Origin: Flavobacterium cupreum
GTDB taxonomy: Bacteria; Bacteroidota; Bacteroidia; Flavobacteriales; Flavobacteriaceae
DNA length: 64,000 nucleotides
Assembly: GCF_003996965.1 (NCBI RefSeq)
Contig: NZ_QWDM01000006.1
Span: 124,001 to 188,000, forward strand
Reading direction: 5' to 3'
Shown: in pieces, positions 8,537-17,881 of the stretch
Layout of the letters: every line of letters starts with the position of its first letter
How positions within the stretch are numbered: position 1 is the stretch's first letter
Translations under genes and position numbers: made by a program
Notes under the pieces: generated by a model
Database searches by the model: none
The model's input: only the letters and a program-made list of their open reading frames with translations
Told to the model about the DNA's origin: nothing

Positions 8537-8742
8537 TAACCGCAAGGCACGCAAAGCTTTTGCGCAAAGTTCGCTATTTTTTTTTATTTGATCGCAAAGT
8601 TTATTTTTCTCGCAGATTTAGCAGATCTGGCAGATTGTTTTTTAGGTTATGTATGAAAAAAAATGCTAAATCTGCGGGAAACAAAAAACGCAAAGAGTAT
8701 AAAAACCTTTGCGCCTTTGCAACTTTGTTCCTTTGAACCTTT
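8537..8742. repeat. Composite palindromic repeat, decayed third member of the CGCAAAG family
   Basis: This fills most of the gap between ffh and the MBOAT gene. The left part has AACCGCAAGGCACGCAAAG and GCGCAAAGTTCGC. The right part has the related complement CTTTGCGCCTTTGCAACTTTG. Inside is a second pair, TCGCAGATTTAGCA (near 8610) with TGCTAAATCTGCGGGA (near 8664). The building blocks match the cleaner elements at 37947-38080 and 48189-48333. Confidence 0.6.
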
Positions 8743-8748
8743 TTTAAA

Positions 8749-10428
8749 TTAGAACTGAAAATAAATAAACGGCTGAGAACCTGCTACTGCTGTTGCGTAA
8801 ACAATCCAATACACGAAACCTAAAATGATCGCTTTAATCAATAAAGGAGTCCGGTCGAAAGTCCATTTTAGTTTTGTCGTGAATATTTCAGGCAGGAAAT
8901 GCCAAACATAACCGAACAGCATTAATAAGAATACATTTTTGTATCCTAAAACTATGGCTTTCCATTGTTCCGGTTCGAAGGTTAACTGACAAATATTATT
9001 GATGACCTGCAAGGCTGTTTCGAAATCTCTGGCTCGGAAAAAGATCCAGCAGAAAACGACGAAGTGAAATGTAATCAGGATGGAGAAAAACTTCCAAATG
9101 AAACTAGAACCTTCTTTTTTAGAAGGGAAAAGTTCCATGAAAATTTTATGCACTGCTAATGCCAGTCCGTGTAAGGCACCCCAGATAATGAATTGCGCTC
9201 CGGCTCCGTGCCATAATCCACCCAAAAGCATGGTAGTGAATAAGTTGAAATTGGTTACAAGCGTTTGATTTTTTTTCTTCGAAAGTAAAAATGTCAGGCA
9301 AAAAACGCCAATTGATCCGATTGCTATGGCCAGCGGAATAAAGCTTTCGTTCACATTTGACATGCCCCAAAGCAATAATCCGAAGAAGAATAAACTCGGA
9401 AACAAATATCCGGCAAATGTTCCCTCTCTGTTTCCTCCGATGGAGATGTATAAAAAGTCTTTTAGCCATGTTGAGAGCGAAATATGCCATCTTCTCCAGA
9501 AATCGGTAATCGATACTGATTTATATGGCGTTCTAAAGTTGGCCGGCAATTTAAATCCTAACAACAAAGCAATTCCGATTGCCATGTCTGAATATCCGGA
9601 AAAATCACAGTAAATCTGGATGGCGTATCCGTAAGAGGCCATTAAATTTTCGAATGAAGTATAACTCATCGGCGTATCAAAAACACGGTCTACGAAATTG
9701 ATCGAGATGTAATTTGAAATTACCGTCTTCTTTATTAATCCACCGATGATCAGAAACAAAGCGTTATTTACATCCTGTTTCGTAAGGTTCAGCTTCTGAT
9801 AAATCTGCGGAAGAAAATCTTTGGCACGTACGATCGGTCCTGCCACTAATTGCGGGAAGAAAGAAACGAAAAAGAGATATTCGATATAGTTTTTGGTTGG
9901 CTTGATTTCTTCACGGTAAATTTCGATAATATAACTCATCGACTGAAACGTGTAAAATGAAATTCCCACCGGAAGGAAAACATTATGAAGTTCGAAATGA
10001 CCATTGAACATATCATTGTAGGTCACGATCATAAAATTCATATACTTGAAATAACCCAGTAATCCTAAGTTTAGGATAACACTTATGACCAGGTATATTT
10101 TCTTTACAGTGTCTTTCTTTTCCCTGTAAATAATCTGGCTTAGGCCATAATCGACTACGGAAGAAAGCAGTAATAACAAAAAGTAAATTCCGCTTGACTT
10201 GTAATAAAAGAAAAGTGAAAACAGAATAACGTATGTTAATCGTAAATAAAATGTTTTACGCAAAAATGCGTACACAAAATAGAAAACCAGAAACAATCCA
10301 AGGAACAAGCCTGTATTGAATAATAATTTTTCGTCGGGATTATATATGAACCAACTTTTGGCTTGTTCAATCGTAATTTCTCCAAAATTCTGAACAAACC
10401 AATCATTTATGCTATTACCTGTTATCAA
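8749..10428 (-). CDS. MBOAT-family membrane-bound O-acyltransferase (AlgI/PatA-like)
   Basis: A 559-aa polytopic membrane protein of the MBOAT superfamily, which moves acyl (usually acetyl) groups across the inner membrane to a sugar or wall polymer. Features visible: YFKYMNF, FFPQLVAGPIVRAKDFLP, FWRRWHISLSTWLKDFLYI (the AlgI-type signature), GGLWHGAGAQFIIWG with the catalytic His near 411, and FCWIFFRA. The last gene of a leftward three-gene operon, its start lies 1 nt from the stop of the SGNH-LysM gene. Both upstream genes encode SGNH hydrolase-like proteins, the usual extracytoplasmic partners (compare PatA/PatB, AlgI/AlgJ, DltB/DltD). The acceptor polymer cannot be told from sequence. 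Confidence 0.93.
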   Translation of the reverse strand: MITGNSINDWFVQNFGEITIEQAKSWFIYNPDEKLLFNTGLFLGLFLVFYFVYAFLRKTFYLRLTYVILFSLFFYYKSSGIYFLLLLLSSVVDYGLSQIIYREKKDTVKKIYLVISVILNLGLLGYFKYMNFMIVTYNDMFNGHFELHNVFLPVGISFYTFQSMSYIIEIYREEIKPTKNYIEYLFFVSFFPQLVAGPIVRAKDFLPQIYQKLNLTKQDVNNALFLIIGGLIKKTVISNYISINFVDRVFDTPMSYTSFENLMASYGYAIQIYCDFSGYSDMAIGIALLLGFKLPANFRTPYKSVSITDFWRRWHISLSTWLKDFLYISIGGNREGTFAGYLFPSLFFFGLLLWGMSNVNESFIPLAIAIGSIGVFCLTFLLSKKKNQTLVTNFNLFTTMLLGGLWHGAGAQFIIWGALHGLALAVHKIFMELFPSKKEGSSFIWKFFSILITFHFVVFCWIFFRARDFETALQVINNICQLTFEPEQWKAIVLGYKNVFLLMLFGYVWHFLPEIFTTKLKWTFDRTPLLIKAIILGFVYWIVYATAVAGSQPFIYFQF

Positions 10429-10429
10429 C

Positions 10430-11851
10430 TTACTTTTTTGATTTAAAATTATCGTATGCTTTTAAAAATGCCTCTGTAAAGAGTTTTCCTTGTTTTTCGT
10501 ATCCTTTTTTAGAATAATGAACGAAATCCGGACCAATTAATCCTTCTGCTCTTAATGTTCTCACTCCGTTTAAGCCTCCAAATTCATCGTATAGATCCCA
10601 AACTGCAAAATCATCTTTTTCTGCAACGCTGTTAATACGTTCTGCATATTCTTTCACGTAAATATTTGGTTTCCTTTTTCTGTGTAGCGAAGGCGGCGGC
10701 GTCATTACAATAATCGGAACGTCAATTTTTTGTTCCTTAAGGTTACTTATGAATTCCTGCAATTGCCTGATATATGCAGAAGCTTCCATGTTGTCGTAAC
10801 TTTCATTTGTTCCGAGAGAGAAAATCAGCAAATCGGGTTTTAGCGCTTTTAATTGCTCAAAAAACAGAGGGTATTTATTATAGTCTGAAAATTTAGCCCC
10901 ATTTACGCCGATTCCGCTGTAGGTTATACCCGGAGTATCTTTCTCAAGCACCAGTCCGTTAAGTTCAAATTCTGACGCACTTTTATTTGGAATAAGGTAA
11001 ATTCTGTCCAGTGCTTTTTCGGAGTTATAATAATGTGAAAAAGAATCCGCTGTAAGATTTAGCGGAACAAATTCTGAGCTTTTAATCTTTTTGGGTTTTG
11101 TTTCATTCGTCGGGATCTTCAGCGTTCTTCCTGCTCTGATATTAGCTGATTTCAGACCGTTTGCCTTTTTAATTTCGGCAATTGAAATATTATATTTATC
11201 AGCAATTACAGAAATAGCTTCTCCTTTTTTTATTTTATGCGTGATCACTTTTCGTTCCGTAGATTCCGTGATATTCGTTTGAGAGGAAATGGCCAAATCA
11301 AACATATCTTGATTTTGCGGCGTAATAATATGAATCGAGTTGAATTTATAAGCCGGATCTTTTATATTTAATTGTACTGCAAAACCGCCGTTATCTCTCC
11401 AGAGTCCGATGCCGCTTAAACCGACCGGTTTGCTTTTGAACGGATATATATTTCGATAACTTTCCCAGGTTCTGTTCGAATAAAACCTTTCGTTATAAGA
11501 ACCATTTGTCTTTGCCAGTTGATATGGAAAAACAAAACCGCGACCCGCATTTCCGAACTGCTGCTGTAAAATTTTTCTAATTTTATTGGTCATTAAATCT
11601 CCCTGAATGTGAGAATCACCAATATGAACAATATTTATTTTCTGGTTTTTGCCATTCTCATTTTCTTTTAATTTCTCAAAAACACTTTTTAATACCTGGG
11701 CATTATAAATGTGATTTCCCCTATAAGTTTCAATCGTGGCGGTATCGATTTTACTAATCATGTTTTTAATTGTTGAAAGTGAGACTGACTTTTGCGCTTT
11801 ACTGTTTGCCGACCATAAAAGACAGCAAAAGAAAATAATAAGTTTATTCAT
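10430..11851 (-). CDS. Exported SGNH/GDSL hydrolase-like protein with internal LysM domain
   Basis: A signal peptide (1-19, ending NSKAQ) is followed by an SGNH fold: block I HIGDSHIQGD (Ser80), a block III-like SLGTNES (about 346-352) and block V DFVHYSKKG (catalytic Asp and His near 443-446). A LysM module is inserted inside the fold at about 203-248 (HKIKKGEAISVIADKYNIS ... GRTLKIP), between blocks I and III. LysM binds N-acetylglucosamine polymers such as peptidoglycan. Together with the adjacent MBOAT protein this suggests the periplasmic acetyl-transfer step acting on peptidoglycan or a wall-associated glycan. It overlaps the upstream SGNH gene by 8 nt. Confidence 0.88.
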   Translation of the reverse strand: MNKLIIFFCCLLWSANSKAQKSVSLSTIKNMISKIDTATIETYRGNHIYNAQVLKSVFEKLKENENGKNQKINIVHIGDSHIQGDLMTNKIRKILQQQFGNAGRGFVFPYQLAKTNGSYNERFYSNRTWESYRNIYPFKSKPVGLSGIGLWRDNGGFAVQLNIKDPAYKFNSIHIITPQNQDMFDLAISSQTNITESTERKVITHKIKKGEAISVIADKYNISIAEIKKANGLKSANIRAGRTLKIPTNETKPKKIKSSEFVPLNLTADSFSHYYNSEKALDRIYLIPNKSASEFELNGLVLEKDTPGITYSGIGVNGAKFSDYNKYPLFFEQLKALKPDLLIFSLGTNESYDNMEASAYIRQLQEFISNLKEQKIDVPIIVMTPPPSLHRKRKPNIYVKEYAERINSVAEKDDFAVWDLYDEFGGLNGVRTLRAEGLIGPDFVHYSKKGYEKQGKLFTEAFLKAYDNFKSKK

Positions 11852-13325
11852 TTACACTATCTTTTAGCACAGATACGGAATCTGCTTTAGTTTTTCTGAC
11901 AGGTTTTGGTCGCTCCCCTGCTTCCCGTTTTTCACGCAGTACTTTATATTCTTCGTAACCTTTGTTTAGCTGACTGTACAATAAATTTCCGATGGCCTTT
12001 GCTCCGCGCTGGTTGAAGTGCGTATAATCTTTATTGGCTCTGGCAGGAGCTTCATCTACCCATTTTACCATTGATCCGTCACCACCCATCAAGGTGTACA
12101 GATTCACGAATCCGGATTCGGTCTCGAGGGCATATCTTTTTTGGGCTTTCATTAAAGGGACTACCGCGGAGTCGGTTTTCATTTCAAGATCATATTTCGT
12201 CGATTTATCTGCCGTTGAAACAATCAGAATAGAAACGCCAGGAAAAGATTCCTTTATTTTAGCTACTGTCTTTTTCATCCCTCTCTGGTACCAGGAATAA
12301 TTTTTGGTTCCGTAATTTAAGACATTTGTTCCATAATGTAAGATGATAAGATCGTATTTCAAATTATGATTAAAGGCCTGCATTACGCCTGCATTGAACA
12401 TTGAAATCGGCAATCCTGAATTTCCTCTTTGCGAAAAATTATCCACATGAACACCAGTTCCGTTATCAAAATTAAATCCATAAATCGGAATAGAATCCGC
12501 CTGTATGAAGTTTGCTTTGAATGATTTTATACTTCCCGAAGTCACTTTCAGGGTATTCACCAGATTATTTGGAGAAAGGGTTTTTCGCAAAGTATCCTTG
12601 CCGATAATAAAGTTCACATTCCCCTTTTTTGAGGCCTTTCCGTAAAACAAGGTCGGGTTATCTAAAGCCGTAGAGAATTTAGTCAGTCCTGCTTCATATT
12701 GTACCCAGGTAGAATTTGATTTGTCATTTGCAAAAAACACATGTCCGTTTACTCCGAAAGGACTTGTTGGTTTTTTTACATTTAAATACGATTGTGTTTT
12801 CCAGTTTTTGGAAAAAAGTGTTTTCACAGAACCTCTGGAAGCGGAAGATTCAGAGATTATCGACACAAAACCTACTCCGTTTCCTCCAAAACGTTCCTGA
12901 TAGTTCATGCGGACGTCCTGTACAATTAAGTCACCATCGGTCATAGAATCTCCATAGTAAGCGATTCTGACTTTAGATTGCGGGTTTTTTTCCAACTGAT
13001 ATAATTTCTCATAAAAAGAAATCAGGTATTGATATCCTTTATAATTATCGAAAGTTTCAGGCGGGAATTCTATTCCTTCAGAAGCATCAAAGATAATTTT
13101 TTCCCCTGCTTCCTTCTTCTCATCTTCAGAGATACTGTCTTCTTTTTGAGATAACGAATCATTGGCCACCGACTCTAAGAGCAGGCTGTCAATAAGTATG
13201 TTTTTGGAATCCAGTTTGCCTTCCGAAAATATTTTATCCGGTAAGACTTGTTTAAATCCAATGAAAGCTATGAATGCTAATGCTACAATGGCAAAAGACT
13301 GAAAAAAATAAGATTTTGTATTCAC
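11844..13325 (-). CDS. Membrane-anchored SGNH/GDSL hydrolase-like protein
   Basis: A 493-aa protein with one N-terminal membrane anchor (about 8-27) and an acidic linker (about 50-80). The SGNH domain has block I YYGDSMTDGD (Ser127), the Asn/Gly block HYGTNVLNYGT and the DxxH motif DYTHFNQRG (about 433-441). A low-complexity charged tail follows. It is first in the operon with the SGNH-LysM and MBOAT genes, and overlaps the next gene by 8 nt. Two different SGNH proteins beside one MBOAT fit a two-step O-acyl relay, or a transferase plus an esterase. Substrate unknown. Confidence 0.85.
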   Translation of the reverse strand: MNTKSYFFQSFAIVALAFIAFIGFKQVLPDKIFSEGKLDSKNILIDSLLLESVANDSLSQKEDSISEDEKKEAGEKIIFDASEGIEFPPETFDNYKGYQYLISFYEKLYQLEKNPQSKVRIAYYGDSMTDGDLIVQDVRMNYQERFGGNGVGFVSIISESSASRGSVKTLFSKNWKTQSYLNVKKPTSPFGVNGHVFFANDKSNSTWVQYEAGLTKFSTALDNPTLFYGKASKKGNVNFIIGKDTLRKTLSPNNLVNTLKVTSGSIKSFKANFIQADSIPIYGFNFDNGTGVHVDNFSQRGNSGLPISMFNAGVMQAFNHNLKYDLIILHYGTNVLNYGTKNYSWYQRGMKKTVAKIKESFPGVSILIVSTADKSTKYDLEMKTDSAVVPLMKAQKRYALETESGFVNLYTLMGGDGSMVKWVDEAPARANKDYTHFNQRGAKAIGNLLYSQLNKGYEEYKVLREKREAGERPKPVRKTKADSVSVLKDSVNE

Positions 13326-13466
13326 TTAGTACTTATAAATTTTGAAGAAAGGTTTTCTAAACCCCGGTTTTTAAATTCCTGTTAATTGCTATAAAAAAAC
13401 ATCCGCAAAGATAGGATTAAACGTTAATTTATAATTTTTTTTAACGATTAAAATAAAACAAAAAAA

Positions 13467-13488
13467 GAGGCTAGATAAATCTAACCTC
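13467..13488 (-). terminator. Terminator downstream of hmuY
   Basis: A 9-bp stem GAGGTTAGA/TCTAGCCTC (one mismatch) with a 4-nt loop, followed on the minus strand by seven Ts. It lies about 105 bp after the hmuY stop; A/T tracts on both sides could also let it work in the other direction. Confidence 0.75.
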
Positions 13489-13593
13489 TCTCAAAAAAAA
13501 ATAAAAAAAACAAAGCTAATGATTAATTGAAATTATGCTTTCGCATTTATTTAGAATAAAATAATCTTTATAGTTTTTAATTTTCGCAGTGAA

Positions 13594-14682
13594 TTATTTT
13601 AGGATCGCATACTCAAGCGTTACATTTCCTCTCTCTCCTGCTTCATTCAGCATAGAAAGAAATTTCACTTTGTAATAGTTTCCGGCTCCATCTTTAACCA
13701 CATAAAAACGATCTGTTCTGATACTTGGCAAAGTTGTATCACTTCCGCCATTTCTCCAGCTGGCTCCAATTACTCTTTGATCCGTAAAAGAAGTTTTAAA
13801 ATTATCTTCTACAACTTTTGCTTTTGTAAAATCGGCATAAGATCCTCCTGCAGCAACCAAAACCTGATAAACCTGCGTTCCTCCTTTTAAATTTGTGGTA
13901 ATGAAATCGGCATAACCGTAAGTAACCTCACCATTCCCCATGTTCAGGTAATTTGTAAACGTAGTAAAATTCAGATCCCATTTTTCTTTTTCAGGCTCAA
14001 CAGAAACAGTGTTTCCAGAAACTACGCTAAAGAATGAAAAGTTAAATGCGGCATCTTTAGTAATGATTTTCTCTGTAAAAGTTGCTGAAGCTAAATCTGC
14101 GTATTGAATTTTATATCCATTTCCACTTCTTAAAATCCTAACTTTTTTCCAGCCTCTTGCTTCGCCATCAACACTCACCGAACCAAGACCTGGTTTTGTA
14201 GTTCCAACAGCTAATCCCAGGTTTACCAGATAAACTTTGTTATCTGCATCAGTCGCTGAAACCTCAGCAATTGCAGTTCCAATTCCGGCTCCTGCTCCTG
14301 CTAAAACTCCTGTTGGATTATCAACATATCCGTTTGATGCAAGATTTTCACCGCCAATAGCCAAAACAGCCGGATCGCTTGTTTGAGGTAAAGTAATATC
14401 TGAAGTTGCTAATTTTTTCGCAGCCATTTTAAGAGATCCGTTTAAAATCACTCTAAACTCTGACCCTGAAGCAAAACCGAAATCCCAGGTTGTTCTGTTT
14501 ACAGACTTAGATTGTGCCGTACTTAAGTCAACATAAATCTGATTGGGCTGATTTGGGCCTCCAACGGAAGGTTGTAAAGTTGCTCCGACTGAAGGTCCTT
14601 CCGTAGCAGGTGTATTGTCGTCGTCACTTGAGCATGCCGCTAGTGATACTAAGGCTATTGATAAAAATAATAGTTTTTTCAT
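13594..14682 (-). CDS. hmuY: HmuY-family haem-binding lipoprotein
   Basis: A 362-aa surface lipoprotein. Signal peptide with lipobox SLAACSS (Cys17) followed by the acidic stretch SDDDN, the export signal for surface lipoproteins in this phylum. The body carries family features such as TTWDFGFASGSEFRVILNG near the N-terminus, EKEKWDLNFTTFTNYL in the middle and SWRNGGSD...DRFYVVKDGAGNYYKVKFL towards the end. HmuY of Porphyromonas captures haem and passes it to HmuR. Here the TonB receptor gene lies 17 bp upstream in the same operon, which fits. The haem ligands cannot be identified with certainty; the substrate could differ. Confidence 0.88.
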   Translation of the reverse strand: MKKLLFLSIALVSLAACSSDDDNTPATEGPSVGATLQPSVGGPNQPNQIYVDLSTAQSKSVNRTTWDFGFASGSEFRVILNGSLKMAAKKLATSDITLPQTSDPAVLAIGGENLASNGYVDNPTGVLAGAGAGIGTAIAEVSATDADNKVYLVNLGLAVGTTKPGLGSVSVDGEARGWKKVRILRSGNGYKIQYADLASATFTEKIITKDAAFNFSFFSVVSGNTVSVEPEKEKWDLNFTTFTNYLNMGNGEVTYGYADFITTNLKGGTQVYQVLVAAGGSYADFTKAKVVEDNFKTSFTDQRVIGASWRNGGSDTTLPSIRTDRFYVVKDGAGNYYKVKFLSMLNEAGERGNVTLEYAILK

Positions 14683-14699
14683 TGTATTTCTGTTTTATA

Positions 14700-16811
14700 T
14701 TAAAGATTAAGGTTATATGCTAATTTTAAAAAATACGACCGGCCGTACGCCAGCATTACTTCGCCCGGCGCTGCATGTCCAGCCGTTTGATTTGTATTTG
14801 TCTGATTTACATTGGTGATATCAAAAAGATTTCGGGCTCCAATGGTAACTTCAAATTTTTCTTTAAGGAAGTTTTTGCGGGCTGACATATCAAGCCAGTT
14901 ACTTTGGCCAACATCTGATAAGATGAATGAAGAAGATCCCTCTATAAAGCGCTGTGTTTTTCCATTATATTTATAATATCCGGAAAATGTAGTTTTCCAT
15001 TTTGGGAGGAAATAAGAAAAACTTGCATTTAAATTAAAAGAATAAAGAAATTTATCATCTGATGTAAACACCTTGTTCTCTATTTTTTGTGAGATACCAA
15101 TAATTGCAGCTCCAAAATTAAGACCCAAATTATCTTTTCGAAATTGATTGGTTGTTGAAAAATTCCAGACTTTATATTTACTTATATTGATGTATTGATA
15201 TTCCGGATTACCTGTATCCGTATTAAATCCTGTCAATGCCATATCTATTCGGTCATCTACATCTAAATAGCTTCCGGACAGCGTATTTGACATTTGTAAT
15301 CCTGAAGAAAATACAGTTGTCTTTTTAAAACTGGTTTCATAAGAAGTACTGGTTTCGGGGATAAGATTTTCGTTCCCGATAAAGAAATGTCCATCAAAGA
15401 TTAGTTTGGAATATAGCTCTTCAAACGTTGGGGTACGGAATCCGTTTCCATAGGAACCACGAACCTCAATTCCTTTATCAAATAAATATCTCAAGCCTAC
15501 TGAAGAGGCATATTGATTTTCAAACTTTGACTGGGCTGAAAATCTTATTCCGGGCCTAATCGAAAATCTTTGAGTTGCCATAATCTCCGAAGAAGCAAAA
15601 AAATCATAATTCTCAATCGTTTTTCGAACTGGCACAAAAATATTGCTGGCCTCCTGAACCAGTGAATACCCCTGATTGTTTACGAATTCATATCCCAACT
15701 GTAAATCAACTTTCTTGTCTGTAAAAAAATTACTTACTGTTCCTGTAGAATAGAGAACCTCCATGGATTGGTCTTTTACCTTAACATTATTTGCTTCATC
15801 CTTAGTTGCAAAAAGATATCTAAAATCCTCAACATCACGCTGTTGTTTTTGATGCGAAAGAGAAACATTATAATTGAGCTGAGAAAATATTTTACCCGTT
15901 GCATTTAAATTATGGAAATACCTGTTTGTCAAATATCTTTTATCATCAGCGTATCTGTAAGATCCTTTAACGGGACTAAAACCTGATTGCACAGTACTAT
16001 TAAAATAGTCTACGTTTTCATCCAGGTATTCAAACTTATAGAAAAAACGAAAATTATCTTTGTTGTAAGCTATTAATGCTGTACCATTTAGCTGATCTTT
16101 TGGCAACCATCGATACCCTCGTGAACCATCATTTTCATTATAATCAATTCCGTTTTTATCACTCAGGTGACCTTGAAAGTCATTACGATTTGCGCCTACT
16201 GAAACAAACCAGTTTTTATCAAAATTATGAGTAACCCTTACAGACTGAATATGTCGCCCTTCCTTAAATAGCGAATACTCGTCGCTAACTGTTTCTTCCT
16301 GAACTGCAGCATTGATCCCCCATTTATATGGTGATGATTTTTTTGTAATAATATTTAAAACACCACTAACTGCATTCCCGCCATAGGTAACTCCCATTGA
16401 GCCCTCGACAATTTCAATATGATCTACATCATTAAGATTAATCTGAGATAAATCGGTGTTATTTCCCAAACCTGCTTCATTGACCAAAGGAACATTATCC
16501 ACCAAAATTTTAAAATACTGTGCATCTAAACCAAATAAGGAAACAGTTGATCTTCCACTTGTACTACTTGGTCGTACTGTAATGTTTAGATACTGATTTA
16601 AAACGTCAGCTAAATTATTTGCGGCTAAATTTTGTATGTCCTGACTTGAAATTACGCGAACATTAAAAACTGATTTTTTTATGGACTGGGGCTCAAACTG
16701 CCCGGTAACCACCACCTCGGAAAGTTTATTTACAGCCGTACTATTCTTTTCCTGGGCAAAAGAAATTTGGCAGGAAAGAGCGACTGCAAAGAGGGTAAAT
16801 TTTATTTTCAT
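14700..16811 (-). CDS. TonB-dependent outer-membrane receptor (HmuR-like)
   Basis: A 703-aa receptor: signal peptide (1-19, CQISFAQ), a plug domain of about 120 residues with the TonB-box-like SEVVVTGQF, ADVLNQYLNITVRP and IEIVEGSMGVTYGGNAVSGV, then a 22-strand type barrel with NGFRTPTFEELYSK and a C-terminal Phe/aromatic-rich strand (SYFLKLAYNLNL). It lacks the CarboxypepD_reg domain of SusC proteins. It is the first gene of the operon ahead of hmuY, so haem or a similar ligand is the likely cargo. The promoter is shared with the divergent DUF6607 gene across a perfect palindrome. Confidence 0.93.
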   Translation of the reverse strand: MKIKFTLFAVALSCQISFAQEKNSTAVNKLSEVVVTGQFEPQSIKKSVFNVRVISSQDIQNLAANNLADVLNQYLNITVRPSSTSGRSTVSLFGLDAQYFKILVDNVPLVNEAGLGNNTDLSQINLNDVDHIEIVEGSMGVTYGGNAVSGVLNIITKKSSPYKWGINAAVQEETVSDEYSLFKEGRHIQSVRVTHNFDKNWFVSVGANRNDFQGHLSDKNGIDYNENDGSRGYRWLPKDQLNGTALIAYNKDNFRFFYKFEYLDENVDYFNSTVQSGFSPVKGSYRYADDKRYLTNRYFHNLNATGKIFSQLNYNVSLSHQKQQRDVEDFRYLFATKDEANNVKVKDQSMEVLYSTGTVSNFFTDKKVDLQLGYEFVNNQGYSLVQEASNIFVPVRKTIENYDFFASSEIMATQRFSIRPGIRFSAQSKFENQYASSVGLRYLFDKGIEVRGSYGNGFRTPTFEELYSKLIFDGHFFIGNENLIPETSTSYETSFKKTTVFSSGLQMSNTLSGSYLDVDDRIDMALTGFNTDTGNPEYQYINISKYKVWNFSTTNQFRKDNLGLNFGAAIIGISQKIENKVFTSDDKFLYSFNLNASFSYFLPKWKTTFSGYYKYNGKTQRFIEGSSSFILSDVGQSNWLDMSARKNFLKEKFEVTIGARNLFDITNVNQTNTNQTAGHAAPGEVMLAYGRSYFLKLAYNLNL

Positions 16812-16838
16812 TATTTTTATTCAATCTTAATAATGACG

Positions 16839-16887
16839 CAAATATAGAAACTATTTTTATTTGTTCTAAATAAAAAACATATATTTG
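16839..16887. promoter_or_regulatory. Bidirectional promoter with central palindromic operator
   Basis: Two -7 boxes face away from each other: TATATTTG on the minus strand (16839-16846) for the TonB receptor gene, and TATATTTG on the plus strand (16880-16887) for the DUF6607 gene, the latter with TTG at 16861-16863 (16-nt spacer). Between them TTTTTATTT-GTTCT-AAATAAAAA (16854-16876) is a perfect 9-bp inverted repeat with a 5-nt spacer. It overlaps the -33 region of both promoters. A single repressor, plausibly iron- or haem-responsive, could control both genes. Confidence 0.65.
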
Positions 16888-16915
16888 CAAAAAATATAAA
16901 ACCAAAATAATAGTT

Positions 16916-17818
16916 ATGATTACAAAAAGCCTTTATTTTTCAGCCGTTATGGCTTTGACCTGTAGCCTTGGTTTCAGTCAGGACAAAAAACAACAAGACA
17001 TTAACTCCATTAAATCAATGTGTGGCTGTTATGAAGTGAAGTTTAATTTTGCAGAAACTTTTCAATACGCTAAAGATTCGGCAAACTACAAACCTTCTCT
17101 AACTAAACATGAATCTGCCTTAGAATGGGTGGAACTTTTGGAAGATACTCCTAATAAAATCGTCATGCAGCATTTATTGATCGTAAGTGATGACATGATT
17201 ATCAAACACTGGAGACAAGACTGGCTGTATGAAAATACAGACCTGTATGCATTTGACAAAAACAATTCCTGGAAATACAAGAAACTGGACAAAAAAGCCG
17301 TAAAAGGACAATGGACTCAAAAAGTGTTTCAGGTAGATGATAGTCCAAGATATGAAGGATCTTCAACGTGGGTTCATGTAGACGGAGAAAACTACTGGTC
17401 AAACGTAGCTGATGCACCTCTTCCAAGAAGAGAGCAGACAAAACGTAATGACTATAATGTTTTAAAAAGAAGAAACATTCACGAAATTACCGCTACCGGA
17501 TGGAATCATGAACAGGATAATGCTAAATTAATCCGAGATGACAGTGGAAAAGACGTTGTATTAGCAGAAGAAAAAGGATTTGATGTTTACACTAAAGTGC
17601 CGGATAGCAAATGTATTGCCGGTCAGAAATGGTGGAAAGAAAATAATGCACTGTGGAAAAATGTCCGTGATAAATGGCAGACTCTTTTTGACAGACATAA
17701 AGACTTAAACTTAGAAGCAAAAATAGATAGAAAAGCCCTTTACTCTTTATTGTTTGATTTAAAACCAAACGCTACAAAAGCAGAAAGTGATGCTATTATC
17801 GACAAGTTCGTAAAATAA
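16916..17818 (+). CDS. Exported DUF6607-family protein of the haem-uptake locus
   Basis: A 300-aa protein with signal peptide (1-21, CSLGFSQ). It belongs, from memory, to DUF6607, a family without known function. The mature N-terminus has a compact MCGCYEVKFNFAETF motif with two Cys residues. Aromatic-rich stretches follow (RQDWLYEN, STWVHVDGENYWSNVAD, GQKWWKENNALW). It is divergent from the TonB receptor/hmuY operon with a shared palindromic promoter region, so a role in the same uptake pathway is likely: binding or processing the ligand in the periplasm. The Cys pair and aromatic residues could bind metal or haem; this is inference only. Confidence 0.8.
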   Translation: MITKSLYFSAVMALTCSLGFSQDKKQQDINSIKSMCGCYEVKFNFAETFQYAKDSANYKPSLTKHESALEWVELLEDTPNKIVMQHLLIVSDDMIIKHWRQDWLYENTDLYAFDKNNSWKYKKLDKKAVKGQWTQKVFQVDDSPRYEGSSTWVHVDGENYWSNVADAPLPRREQTKRNDYNVLKRRNIHEITATGWNHEQDNAKLIRDDSGKDVVLAEEKGFDVYTKVPDSKCIAGQKWWKENNALWKNVRDKWQTLFDRHKDLNLEAKIDRKALYSLLFDLKPNATKAESDAIIDKFVK

Positions 17819-17838
17819 AAATGTTTGTGTTAGTTGTA

Positions 17839-17873
17839 AAAAGCCGATAGTTTCAGGACTATCGGCTTTTTTT
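17839..17873 (+). terminator. Terminator of the DUF6607 gene
   Basis: A perfect 12-bp stem AAAAGCCGATAG/CTATCGGCTTTT with an 8-nt loop, then a T-run, 20 bp after the stop codon. Confidence 0.9.
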
Positions 17874-17881
17874 ATAAACAA

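Noticed and set aside
9080..9613. Plus-strand ORFs inside the MBOAT gene
   Set aside because: Shadows of the strongly coding minus frame, with no family resemblance and no promoter.
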